A stretch of 64,000 bases of DNA, taken from positions 34,321,740-34,385,739 of the forward strand of contig CM018051.1 in the NCBI GenBank assembly GCA_008638375.1, written 5' to 3'. Source of the DNA: Nyssa sinensis. Its lineage: Eukaryota; Streptophyta; Magnoliopsida; Cornales; Nyssaceae. Shown here in pieces: positions 48,046 through 59,255 of the stretch (position 1 is the first letter of the stretch; each line of letters opens with the position of its first letter). The notes beneath the pieces were generated by a model that saw nothing but the letters and a program-made list of their open reading frames with translations, made no database searches and was not told the DNA's origin. Both the position numbers and the translations under genes were made by a program.

Positions 48046-48862
48046 CATCTTAACCTATGTTTTGTACCATCACCCCTCTTTTAAGGACTTTACCAAAATC
48101 CCCTACCTCTGTTATACCTACCTTAGCACAACCTTCTATTGCACCTCAATGTTCTTTCTTCACTATAGTGTCTCTCCTACTGTCACAACAGCCATTTTTT
48201 CCTTATACTAATACCTTACCCTTTATTTCAACCTCCAATTCCCCAATTCCTCAAATTTTAGAACCCACTCAACATCTATCACATAGTGATCTAATTCCAC
48301 ATATTTTAGTTTCTACTATATTCCCCTCAACCTCCACCAACTGGCATCCCATTGTCACAAGGTCTAAGGTTGGCATCTCCAAGAAAAAAACCTTCATAGC
48401 CATTACTTTCCCCAACCTTGAACCATAATCTTTCACTACCGCAGACAAATTTCTAGCCTAGGGGAAAGCCATGGCTGAAGAGTTTACTACCCTTCACCAG
48501 TAACACACTTGGACACTTGTTCCTCTTCCACCTAAACAAATGCGGTGGGATGCAAGTGGGGTGTACAACTTTGAGCAGAATTCATATGGTAATTTATTAA
48601 GGCATAAGGCCAGATTTGTGGCCAAAGGATATCATCAAGAGGCAGGCCTAGACAACGATGAAACATTTAGCCCAGTAGTGAAACAAACAATAGTCAAAAC
48701 TACTATTGCCTTAACTGTTCAATTCAATTGGCCTTTAAAGAAATTAGATGTCAAGAATGCCTTTCTACATAGCTATCTCAAAGAAGTATACATGTGTCAA
48801 TCACAAGGTTTCACAGACAAAAATCATCCTCTTGACAAAAAATCAACCACTAGTCTTCTCCT
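48046..48862 (+). pseudogene. Copia 1 integrase tail and reverse transcriptase (partial)
   Basis: A Ser/Pro/Thr-rich linker (48057-48428) typical of the integrase-RT junction is followed by KAMAEEFTTLHQ, stop, HTWTLVPLPP, then the RT start RHKARFVAKGYHQEAGLDND and FSPVVKQTIVKTT, LDVKNAFLHSYLKEVYM, QSQGF. Near 48836 the sequence jumps to the RNase H approach (TSLLLYLGTSPIH). The part that would hold the catalytic YVDD is deleted. Confidence 0.85.
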
Positions 48863-49200
48863 TTATCTAGGCACTAGTCCCATCCACTAGAGTGCCAAGA
48901 AACATAACATTGTGGCCATGTCCTCGACTAAGGCTGAATACAAGGCAATGGCCATTAACACAGTTAAGCTATCTTGGGTTAGAATGCTTATTCAAGAATT
49001 ACATTTGTATCTCAAATAGCCTCTAGTTTTATACTACAACAATATATCTACCATGGCCTTAGCCTTTAATCCAGTATTTCTTGGAAGAACTAAACACATT
49101 GTAAAGAAATCATTCTACACTTTGTTCACTCTGAAGATTAACTGGCTGACATCTTCACAAAAGGCCTTTCCTTTAGTAGGTTTATAGCTCTCAGATCCAA
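48863..49200 (+). pseudogene. Copia 1 RNase H pseudogene
   Basis: KKHNIVAMSSTKAEYKAMA corresponds to the conserved K-K-Q-x-x-V-A-x-S-S-T-E-A-E-Y of copia RNase H (Glu replaced by Lys). WVRMLIQELHLYLK, stop, then FLGRTKHIVKKSFYTL, ending ADIFTKGLSF-like in another frame. Several stops. Confidence 0.82.
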
Positions 49201-49239
49201 ACTGCTGGCCTTCACCCTTACCATCAATTTGTAAGGGGA

Positions 49240-49599
49240 TGTTAGCATACAAGCTTCACCTACACAACACCAAGGTAAAGGCACAAGTGGCTCTAAATCT
49301 CAACAACCTATACAACATAAGTTCCCAAATAGTTCAGGAAGTCAAGAGAATGCAGCACCTGAAATTATAGCTCAACATTCAACTGAATGTAACTGAGTAA
49401 CTGAATCCAGCTGAATAACTGAATCCAACTATATAAAAGACATGTCTGAAAAATGTAAGCTGTGAGGAATAATTTTAATGAATAAGTCATTCTTTGTCTC
49501 TGCACTTTCTCAACCGATCTTTCATTTTTTTTTTTTAGTTTTAATGGTGAATAACTTCACTATTGTTTTGAAACATTGAAGCTCTATAGATTTCCTTCA
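49240..49599 (+). repeat. Copia 1 3' LTR
   Basis: TGTTAGC...TTCCTTCA, 360 bp, directly after the polypurine tract. It keeps an AACTATATAAAAGAC TATA-like motif. Confidence 0.93.
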
Positions 49600-49604
49600 C
49601 ACAA

Positions 49605-51408
49605 GATATCAATAATGTGTCACTGTGCATAATATACAAGGGATATGTAATATGACTATTGGGAACATGTGATCAAGACCATTCAATATTTGCTACCAGT
49701 AAGACCCCTCATCTTTCCCTTTGACACTCTTTTATTTACTTTTTTTATTTGTAAGTCAAACATAAAATAATGTCTAATTCTTTTTCTTACTTAGTTTCTT
49801 CATTATAAATTTGGTTAGCAATGAATTGGGATAAAAAGGGGGGGGGGGGTAACAAAACAACAAAGAAAAATCAACAAAAAAAATTCGGATTTGGAATGAA
49901 TAGTGATGGCTTGAGGAAGAAGATGATGAGTTAACTCGTTGAATCGACCAAGTCACCCTAAGTTGGGCCTAGCTAACTCAGTTGGCCAATGAATTAAGGC
50001 ACTTAATGGGACGGTGTCATTTTGATCATTATAGATGCTAAACGACATCATTTTAGCTTGAAAAGATTAAATAAAGAATAAGGCCAAACTATATTGAAGG
50101 GTTTAACTTAAGATAAAAGGCGTATGCAATCCAGGGGAGTCGAACCCAAAACCATGTGGAACGAGGATTGATACCAAAACCATTGAACCACCAATGGTGG
50201 TTATTTACAAAATCTGCATTAAATATATATGGGTGTGTGTGTGTTTGTAATTACTAAGAAAAATCTAAAGTAAATTACAGTCAAAGGAACTTGAACCCTT
50301 AATTCCAAAACTTTTTCCATGAACCTGCTTGGCTGTTGTTGATAATCTTGGGCCTTAAATACATATGTAAGCTAGAAAAATATAAGAAAAAGTAATTCAA
50401 AACATTGGCAGGGGGAATCGAACCCTTGACCAAAAAGAGGAAAGCCTAACAGTTGACCACTAGGCCACACAACTTAGTCGTGTAAGATAGATTTATAAAT
50501 GATTATACATCTAATATTTTTGTAGATTATAAATTAAAATCATCTAAGGCCAATTGAATCATAGAGAATGGCTATTCCAATGTTTTTCAATGTTCCAAGT
50601 TCAATGGTGGAGCCCGTTTTAACAAATTAAATACATAGAAATAAGATACATAAATTGTAAAAATTAAAATTATATCCTTATAATATGAACCCAAAAAATG
50701 AAAAAGGACCTATCCTAAGGATTTAAGGGTCTCTAAGTTCAAAAATAAAGTCCAATTAGACCAGAAACATCTAGTAGGTGATGTTTTAAATTAAGTTATG
50801 CTTTGATTTAGGTATTAAATGTATATTTATCCATGTCATAATTTCACCAAAAGAGAAGGGAACAAGTGAATAAGGGGAAAAATAAGGACCACAAGTGAGT
50901 AACCTTATATCTTGATTTGGTGCTTTTTTAGATGTTTTGATAAATGCAAATTATTGATGAACGTATGGGTTTGAGAAAAATGATTTCCCTCTATTTTGAA
51001 CATGCATGATTTGGAAACCTATTTTAATGTGTTTAAATCCATGGATAACTATAATATATTTGCAATTGGGTAACGTTGTCAAGCAAATACCATTGGATGA
51101 TGAAAGTGATGGGCATAAAGGGTGCACGAGCAAGCCCTAAATGGGTTAGAGATCTCTCCTATGTCACTATATATGACTAGGTCCTTTATTAACCTCCTAT
51201 TTAGAATTTGGGTCGACACGGATTCTCCTGTTGTGATTGTCAAGATGAGCATGCCATAAGTGATACATAGAAGTTATTTTAGCTACTCTTGAATACAAGT
51301 TATTACTCTTGAACAACAATGTAGTTATATGCTAAAAGTATATCATTTGAAATATGAATTAAGAAAGAAACTCATGTGAAACAATCTTGAAAATTTATTG
51401 CAAATTTT
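49605..51408 (+). mobile_element. Degraded gypsy-type LTR remnant, left part
   Basis: Phrases such as 'ttcaatggtggagcccg', 'aaggaccacaagtgagtaacc' and 'cgacatcattttag' follow the order seen in family-B LTRs on the plus strand (compare 19.9-20.5 kb). The remnant appears to continue at 57842-58060 ('gagttactcattgag', 'agctcacctc') on the far side of the Mutator-like element. No ends or target duplications could be read. A poly-G run lies at 49839-49849. Confidence 0.45.
50120..50470 (-). other. Two tRNA-like (A box/B box) motifs
   Basis: On the minus strand, TGGCCTAGTGGTCAAC followed about 30 nt later by GGGTTCGATTCCCCC (about 50465-50408), and TGGTGGTTCAATGG followed by GGGTTCGACTCCCC (about 50205-50135), resemble RNA polymerase III A and B boxes. 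The acceptor stems do not pair, so these are not functional tRNA genes. They may be tRNA-derived relics inside an LTR or SINE-like. Confidence 0.35.
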
Positions 51409-52390
51409 AGGGTTAATTCCATTGACACCCATTGTGATTTGGCGTATTTGTGTTGGGACCCTCGTTGTTTCAAAAATAGGTAGGAAACCCCCTACCATGA
51501 GTTTTTATTAGTTCATATTGACAGCCAAAGGGTAGGAAAGCAAAATTGCTTTAGGCCAATATACACGAGGCAATGAAAACCCCTTTTGATTTCCTTCCAT
51601 TACACTAACCTAACCCTCACTTTCTCTCTCACTTCCCTCCATAGTTTTTTATCTCCTCTCTAGTGAGAAGCTTTAGTTTTCATTAATGGTCGTGTGATTT
51701 CCCTCTATTACGTTGACCTAACCCTCATTGTGTTATCTCTCTTCCCTCCATAGCTCTCTAACTTCTATGTAGTGAGAAGTTATAGTTTTTATCAATGGTC
51801 GTTTTACCTTATCTCCCTCTCTAATTTTTGTCAAGTGAGAAGTTATCATTTTAATCATTCATCCCTATTTTTATCCTTTTGTGGCCGCGAAATAAAGACA
51901 AAAATTTTGGAATAACATCGATATTAAAGGCATCTGCCATCGACAACTAAAAAAAGCATTTGGAACCATCCATGTTAATTTATCGAGAGAAGGTATGTAC
52001 AAATAGATGGTTGGTTTCATCATAATTTGATAAATTTTTTAATTAAGGTTTTAAGTTAACAAATCTCTACAAAATATTATGGTTTTCTAAAATCAGGGTT
52101 TCAATAATAAATTTTTTAAAATCAAGTATAGGATAAAGTGTTGTAATACCAAATTCTATAAGGCTATGAGTAAGGCAAAGGAAAAAGTTTGAGGGAAAGA
52201 ATGGCAGTAGCTATAACAAGTTACCTACACATGCTAAGGAGGTCATAAAAAGAAACCCATGAACTATAGTGAAAACCTCATACCATGAGAGACAACACAC
52301 TAACATAATCGATAGTTTAAGAGGTTCTTTATTTCTTTTCCTACCTAGAAAATTAGATTTTTGAGTGGATGCAAGCCATTTATTGGGCTT

Positions 52391-53169
52391 GATAGGTGCC
52401 ATTTAAAGGGTCCTTATGGGGGTATGAAACTCCCTACAATAGCCCTTCATGCAAAAAACTAGCTTGTTTCCATTAGCTGTCATTTGGTTGAGGGTGAGAC
52501 CAAGGATAGTCAGGGTTATTTCTTAGACATTTTATATTTAATCATAGGTGAGAGGAAAAATAAGCCAATAACTTTCATGACTTATAGGCAGAAGGGTGTC
52601 TTGGATAGGCTTCTCCATTTCTTTCCACATTCAAGTAACAGATTTGTGTAAGACACGTGTATAATAACTTCAATAGGGAGTTTCCATAAGTGTAATTGAG
52701 AAATTATTTTTAAGTTGCTGCAAGGGAAACTAATTCAACTTCATTTAATAGAGCATTAAAAGATATGAAAAACATTAAGCAAGAGGCAGTGTAGTGGGTG
52801 TTAAAGATAATTGTTCATCATTGGTCAACGCATGCTTTTGATGAAAGTGTCAAAACTGACCATGTGACAAATAATTTGACTAAATCTTTCAATAGTTGGG
52901 TTGGAGAGTATAGAAAGAAGCCAATTCTTGTTCAATTGGAGCATATTAGGAGGAAATTAATGAAAATATTGTAAAGAATGAATCAAAAGGACTTAGATGG
53001 GGGTTCAATAATCCCTCCAAGGGTTAAAAGCAAGTTTGTTAAGCTTTAGAAAAATGCCAGATTAAACACTTTGATAAGGGTAGGTGGGATAGAGTATGAG
53101 GTCACAACTACCTATTTTGTGGATTTAGGGGAGAAGATTTGCAACTATAGAGCTCGGGCAATAAGTGGC
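52391..53169 (+). pseudogene. MULE transposase (MuDR type) pseudogene
   Basis: The first segment reads GAHLKGPYGGMKLPTIALHA, then HLVEGETKDSQGYFLDIL, from the D-G-T-H-L-K-G and V-E-x-E-x-x-x-S-W motifs of the transposase core. The second Asp region is followed by NREFP and SFNRALKDMKNIKQEAV, HHWSTHAFDESVKTDHVTNN, LTKSFNSWVGEYRKKPILV, QLEHIRRKLM, all typical of the MULE middle and C-terminal region. It ends YEVTTTYFVDLGEKICNYRA, the start of a SWIM zinc finger. Several stops and shifts are present. It is truncated at 53169 by an LTR before the zinc-finger C-H residues. Confidence 0.88.
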
Positions 53170-55241
53170 TGTCACAACCCTAACCTAGAAGACCAGACTA
53201 TGGGGTCTTTGTGTAACAGTGCATGAATTATAAATATAAAAGTTAATAGGAAATAAATAATATTAATCTTGACATAATTAGAGTAACCAAAAATAGAGAA
53301 ATGAATGTAAACTAACTTGGGTGAATGCACATGGAGAGTGGAATTGGAGTAAGAACATTTAGAGAAAAACATCTTGAGGGAAAAACTTGGAACCTTTAGG
53401 TCCTCGCTCAAACGAGCACCAGAAGCTCTTCGTTTGACCTTCGTTCAATACTCGTTCAAACAAAGAAGACTCATTCGAATGAAACTTTGTTCGTTCAAAT
53501 GAGCATACGTCAGAACACTTTAAGTTACGAGTTGAAAAGCAATTTGTGGACAAAAATCATTTTCTCTTCTTTTCCAAACTCTCTGTAGACAAGAGGAAAG
53601 TTAGGGTTAAGTATTTCTTAAGTATTCATAGGGTTCTAAGCCTTGTAAGCACATCATACCATAAGGATTCAAGTATAAGAAGAATTTTTACCAATTGAAA
53701 AGTTAGGATTTCTTCAAGAAAACAAGGTAAAAATCTAGGGCTTTCATTTCCTCTTCTATTTCTTTAATGTTCTCATAGATTTAGCTTGATTGGGTGAAAT
53801 AAATGATGTAAATCTTTTCTTAGGTTTTTTGGAGCAAGGATTGAAGCTTGAAATTGGAATCTCTCTCTCTTTTTCTCTGTACATACAAATCCATATTTAT
53901 TTTAAGGTAGGGCTTTTAACCAAGGTGAAGAATAAATGTTATGGAGAAAATATACATTACATAACATTTCTATGGACCATCTTGAATGAAAATTGTGTGG
54001 AAAATGATGTGAATTGCATGCTTACTTCTTGATATATTCTTATTTAAGATGGTGATATATGTATTCAATGCATGGTCTTAGCTTAAAATTATATTAACTG
54101 AATGTTCAAAAGTCATTAAATTATTGTTTATGCACTTGTAGAATGTTGGTGTGCCTACCAAGTGTTTGATAAAATGTTTGGATGATTGTGATGATGTTAT
54201 ATTGTGGAATCATTGGTTGAATTATGTATGTGATGCTTTCTCCTTAATATGAACACTATTACTCACTTCCATACCTATGATTTGAATGAAAAATTGAATC
54301 AATGCCTTATGAGGGATGATTAAAAATTTAAGATAGTTGAAGAGTTGAGAAAGAGGAAGAAATGAATGAAGAAATTACAAGTTCAGAAAGGAGAAGTTGT
54401 AGATAGTTACTTAGGGTTTTGTGACTGGAATTGTGTCTCCCTTCAATTATGAACTATAACCCTACGTTGGTGGTCGTATGTTTCTATTGGGTTAGTAGCC
54501 CAAAAAGTACTCAGGCTTAACTGGGTACCATTAGGTAGTCTTGAAGGATTACAAAAGAAGTAAAAGTGGAAAGTAGTACCATTGAATGAGTAAGGTGATG
54601 ATAATCTAAGAAATCTCTTTTTGTGTTACATCATTATTGTAAGAATTAAATTATTATTGTTTTGATGTTTTTATTCTATTGGATTATATGATGAATATTC
54701 ATTGAAATATTTAGTGGCACGTGCTTGACACTACACTTGGTACATGCCTAAACTTGTCACTATTTATTCTTCTCTCTATTTAGTTGCTTTATCAAGGTTT
54801 TGTATTGGCCCTTACCAGATTCAAGTAACGACAATGAGTTGGTCACTTGAGGACATGGATTGAAGGATGACTCTCTTTTATTTTTTTGTTCATTTTTGGG
54901 AAATGTAAAAGACATTTTGGTCTCTATTTATTTTGGTGAGAAGGCTTGGAAGCCTCAAAGGAACTTAAACTTATTTTGTGTATACAAGGGTAACCTTGAA
55001 ACCATGGAATTGTATTATTTTAGCTTAGGAAGAGATACCACATGATGAATACACTTTAGAGATTTTGGTATATAAATCTTGTTGAGTTTTATGGATGGAA
55101 TGTGAGTGAACATATATGTTATAAAAACTCAAGTGAGAATATACTAATCACAGGGTGGTTAAAGATGTACATGAATCGTTTATTTAGTTTGACATTGATT
55201 TATAGGGTCGCCTTTAGGTTTTTGGGGCCCGAGGTGTGACA
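53170..55241 (+). mobile_element. LTR, family D, inserted in the MULE
   Basis: Starts TGTCACAACCCTAACC and ends TTTGGGGCCCGAGGTGTGACA, 2.07 kb with gypsy-like LTR ends. The flanks differ (GTGGC on the left, CATTG on the right), so no target duplication is seen; the right side joins an inverted relative. Blocks such as 'gggttagtagcccaaaaagt' also occur inverted at 56200-56225. Low-complexity 'cgttcaaacgag'-like repeats lie at 53400-53510. Confidence 0.65.
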
Positions 55242-55856
55242 CATTGGAACCTCGACTGGAAGGTAATTAGACTAATTAACCTAGCCATGTGTATAAAATA
55301 CTAGCCATTTTTTTAATTGATTTCCATAATCATTTTTCCTTAATTGATTTCGGTTCATTCTCTTGCTTATACTTGTTCAAGTTCTGTAATGAGATTAAAT
55401 GAAATAGATTATTATCAGGTGCAACTATACCAAAAATATTCATCAACAGTGTATTACAAGGCAATGTCTAGAGCTGACTGTAACAATCTAATATACATGT
55501 CATTTACATCAATGCTAAGTTGGGTATAGGCATCCTTTACAAATACAAATGAATAACTACATTAATGTAAAACCAATGCTACTAAAGTCTCATACTGCTC
55601 TAGCAACTATCATCTACCAACACGGTACCTACAATTCCCATGAATAGTAAGGGTGAGCCAAAATGCTCAGTAGGGTTTCCTAAAACACACAAGCATACAA
55701 TATAATGCAAGTCTAAAGAGGACGATCCCTAATATCCAATATAAAATCACAAGCATACGACAATATCATCTATTATATCACGTGTAGATATAAAAATTAA
55801 AAGAATAAGGTACCACTCCATATGGTGCAACAACAGAAATGAAGGCATTTAGTGTA

Positions 55857-55897
<41 letters not shown>

Positions 55898-56350
55898 CCC
55901 CCACGACACACCTCCATTTCCTGTTTCAAGGCAAGAAGAACAATAATATCCAGTAGCGATACATCCAATACAAGTCAGCAATATGATAAGTCAACAAGAA
56001 GTAATCCCTATACAATTCATATATATAACATGTGCAATCCATAGTACAATAGTCAAATCATCATTCACTACATTCATACACATAAATAATGCAACACACA
56101 TATGCTCAATATACATATATCTTATGAATGACACATGCCATAACCCATTCTTTAACTCCAACACTTAAGAAGTCACACTAGACTTCGACAAGCCTGGTAC
56201 TTCTCGGTTTACTAGCCCAAAGAAAACAAACGACCTCCCACACAAAGTTATGACTCACAGCCAAAGGGAGACAATCCTCATCGAAGAATACTAGGTATTA
56301 TAGGGGCCAACTCCCTATCTTAAGAATTAAAACAAAAGAGGTATTTGCAA
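55242..56350 (-). mobile_element. Degraded LTR, family E/D relative, inverted
   Basis: The reverse complement matches 28442-30063: 'ctactgagcattttggctca' (55660 region) pairs with 29590-29610, and 'ggaaggtaatt' (55258) lies near its 3' end. The other end resembles the middle of family D in reverse. It contains a (TA)n tract at 55867-55893. The right boundary is approximate. Confidence 0.5.
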
Positions 56351-56421
56351 AATCTTATAAGCATCCCACTCTTCTATTTCATTAATTTGTTCTATTTATT
56401 TCATTTCTATCCATAATCCCA

Positions 56422-56958
56422 ATGTCTCACAATTTGATTGGGCAGTTAATAATGTCAACATATTTTAATTCACTTTTACTTTTGAGCATGATAGTGGTGC
56501 AAATAAGAAGTCAAACGAGGGTAGTTCATCTCATTCTTCCTAACATTAAAGGTCTTCCTAATCTTCACAACATTAGAGGTCCTATCAAGTGTAGACAACA
56601 TGGCTCAGCTTCTATTTGTGGTGCCTATTTTGTTAGTGGTGCAACTTATGTTAGTGGTGCAACTTCTGTTTGTGGTTCAACATCTGTTGATGATGTAGCT
56701 TCTAGTGGTGGTGCAACTTTCATTGGTGGTTTTATTGGTGGTGCAACTTTTAATTTAGGATTTTGGTTTGGTTGGTTCATTTATGTATTAACAATACAAT
56801 CTAATATTTTCATGTGGTATGTTTTATGGTTTGGGCTTAGTTTAATAGTTCTATTAGGTATGCTCAATGCTCTCATGTGGTACTTTTTGGTTTTACTTTG
56901 GTTAAGACAGTTATGGTATGACATTTGGAATTTATATGTTATGTATGACAATTTGTGA
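56422..56958 (+). pseudogene. MULE 3' region with Ser-Gly-Ala-Thr repeats
   Basis: The frame includes repeated SGAT and VxGAT units (56630-56750) from imperfect 15-18-bp tandem repeats ('gtggtgcaacttytgtt'). It is then followed by a hydrophobic translation that looks like untranslated sequence read by chance. Given its place just inside the MULE right terminus, it is best explained as the decayed C-terminal tail and 3' UTR of the transposase. I do not believe it is an independent membrane protein gene. Confidence 0.45.
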
Positions 56959-57841
56959 GGTTGAGCCTCAATTTTATATTATAATGCAATAGCTTTGAAT
57001 TTTTTCATTTAATGAAATATTGACTTCCATTGATAAAAATTAAGCTAATTTGTTTTTTATTATCATTGCATAACTATATTACATATGCATAACCCAAAGT
57101 TTGTTAACCTTGAACAAAATCACTGGCATCACAAATATTTCCATTAAGATACCAAAAAGAATTCATGCTGACTAGCATAATGCATTTTAGTCTAGCTTGA
57201 TTGCTTTCTAAGTTTTGCATTCTATCTTAAAGAGCTCTGAATTGCATTTTTAATTTAGCTAGGTCTTCACTTGTATGAGAAGTACTTGTAGTATGATCAA
57301 ATGTTATATGTTTCAAACTAAAATCTTCAGGTTCATGTTACCAAAATCCAAAATCCAATAAACTTGCATCCGCATTTTTTGCACCTTCTATTTCTAAACT
57401 TGATCGTTCCATTATTAACAGTAGATGTTGAAGAAGCCATTGCAAACTTAGTATAAAGAAGCCTTTTCTAAAGAATGAAATGAATAAGAAACTAATAGCG
57501 ATTGTAAATCACAAAACATTCAGTATTTATAACCAACTATGGCTACATATTTTTCACCTACACCCTTCTAGACATTTGCACTAACTACCCCCCAACGAAA
57601 CAGTGTAACGGGTAAGTTTAAAGGGTAAAATGGTAATTAAAGGCAAAAATCAGAGGCATTATTCAAATAATTGAGGGAAAAAATAGTCATTTCATGCACT
57701 ATAATAGCTACAGACATCACTGTTATAACGATTCAGTTTTTCTAGGGTAAAGGCAGGGGTTTCCTGCCTATTTTTTAAACAACGAGAGTCTAGTGCAAAA
57801 AGGCCAAACCACAGGGGGTATCAGTGGAATTAACCCTAAAT

Positions 57842-58560
57842 TTTTTTTTTTATTATTATTCTTAAATTGTATAATGATTGAAAACTATTTTATTATGATA
57901 TCCATGAAATATTTATATCTCTGTTTAAAAATGTGAAAACCCATAACAGGGCACCTGAGTTACTCATTGAGTTTTGTTTAGCTCACCTCATTCCCTTCCC
58001 CACTTTTTAGGTATAGTAAAGGAAAGAGAAAAGTTACAAAAAAGATGCTAGTGAAATAAAAGACTAAGATAGTAAATGAAAAAGAGTATTATAGAAGTTG
58101 AAGATAGCTTGAGATGAAATTGCTTATGTCTAATATGGTAAGAGTAATGTATAGACAAACTCTAATGTTAACAAATGACGTGTGCTTAGAATTTAAGCGA
58201 CAATAATGACGTTATCGCAGAAAGCTCAATATAAACTATGTTATCCCTAAAGGTTTCAACTACGGGCATCTTAATAATTTTGATGATAATAAGATCTTGT
58301 TTATGTGGACTAATATTTTATCTAGTGGCAATGCAAATAAGTCATCTAGGTCAAAGAAGATTGTTGATCAAGAAATGATAAAGTCCATCAAGTAAAAGAA
58401 CTCCACTCAAATCACAAGCTTCAAAGTCAAAATCCGATTAAGTGGAATGCTCTTATGATAATCTAAGCAAATGGACACACTCAAGCCTAAAGAATCACGA
58501 GAAGTCAAGAGAAAACTTTATTTATTTTTTTATTTTGGATTTTGAGTGTATTATCTTACT
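57842..58560 (+). mobile_element. LTR remnant, right part, then unassigned sequence
   Basis: 'gagttactcattgag' and 'tagctcacctc' with 'ccactttttaggt' look like the 3' half of the LTR remnant left of the MULE. The segment 58300-58560 has no recognised feature and may be the leader of the copia 2 element. Confidence 0.4.
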
Positions 58561-58589
58561 ATTTTGAATTTGGCTTGGTTCATTTGTAA

Positions 58590-59255
58590 AGATTCTCCTG
58601 CTTTGAAGAAGAATGAGACTGATAGGCAAGTGGTTGTCGCCATGGAGGCTTGAAAACATGCAGACTTCTTATGCTGTAACTACATCTTGAATGATTTGAA
58701 TAACACATTCTACAACGTGTATTGCACCATCAAGACTGTAAGGGAACTATGAGAATCTTTGGATGAAAAATACAAGACTAAAGATGTTGAGATGAATAAA
58801 TTTGTGGTTGATAAATTCTTGGACTTCAAAATGATTGATTCCAAGACAATCATCAGTCAAGTTCAAGAACTTCAAGTTGTCCTGCATGACATTCATGCAA
58901 AAGGCATGTCCCTAAGTGACTCCTTCCAAGTGGCTGTGGTCATTGAAAAATTGCCGCATTCTTGAAAAAAATTCAAAAGTTACCTAAAACATAAGTGTAA
59001 GGACATGAAGCTTGAAGACTTGATCATGAGATTAAGAATTGAAGAAGACAATTTTACTTTTGAAAAGAAAACGGGAAAAGCCATTATGGAGTCCAAGACC
59101 AATGTTGTGTGACAAACGCAAAGCTCTTATAACAAGAAAAGGTCTAAATAAGAAGTTCCAAGGCAAGTGTTATGTGTACAATAAAAAAGGGCACCGTGTT
59201 AAGAATTATCGTAGATGCAAGAACCAAGGGAACCCAAGCAAGTGTTATGGGAGAT
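58590..59255 (+). pseudogene. Copia 2 gag pseudogene
   Basis: Translation gives KHADFLCCNYILNDLNNTFY, NVYCTIKTVREL, stop, ESLDEKYKTKDVEMNKFVV, DKFLDFKMIDSKTIISQVQE, LQVVLHDIHAKGMSLSDSF, VVIEKLPHS, the copia UBN2-type gag. After a stop and a shift there is a zinc knuckle with lost cysteines, CYVYNKKGHRVKNYRRC. It is then cut by an LTR-like insertion. A stop lies near 58648 and another near 58749. Confidence 0.88.

Larger units (their letters stand above)
41040..49599 (+). mobile_element. Ty1/copia retrotransposon 1, interrupted
   Basis: LTRs at 41040-41479 and 49240-49599 both start TGTTAGCATACAAGC and end TTTCCTTCA. CACAA flanks the element on both sides (41035-41039 and 49600-49604). The primer-binding site is TGGTATCAAAGCC (41480-41492) and the polypurine tract is GTAAGGGGA (49231-49239). 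Order is gag, protease/integrase, (family-B insertion), RT, RNase H, which is the copia order. Without the 4-kb insertion it is about 4.5 kb, typical of copia. The 5' LTR is 440 bp and the 3' LTR 360 bp; the difference is in the region before the TATA-like sequence. Confidence 0.93.
51409..57837 (+). mobile_element. Mutator-like element (MULE) with terminal inverted repeats
   Basis: The left end AGGGTTAATTCCATTGACAC and the reverse of the right end AGGGTTAATTCCACTGATAC are inverted repeats. Similarity extends for at least ~85 bp ('ctcgttgtttmaaaaatagg', 'aggaaacccc'). Between them lies a MULE transposase pseudogene (52391-53169) and a 3' region from about 56440. Two LTR-derived segments (53170-56350) split the element. 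Flanks are AT-rich ('aaatttt' on both sides), so the 9-bp target duplication cannot be fixed. Without the insertions it is about 3.2 kb. Confidence 0.8.

Noticed and set aside
50400..50470. A true tRNA gene
   Set aside because: The A-box and B-box matches are good, but the acceptor arms do not pair and no sensible anticodon arm forms.
56422..56958. 178-aa frame as a possible small membrane protein
   Set aside because: The only recognisable part is a Gly-Ala-Thr repeat. The hydrophobic end is AT-rich sequence next to a MULE terminus, more likely a decayed tail and 3' UTR.
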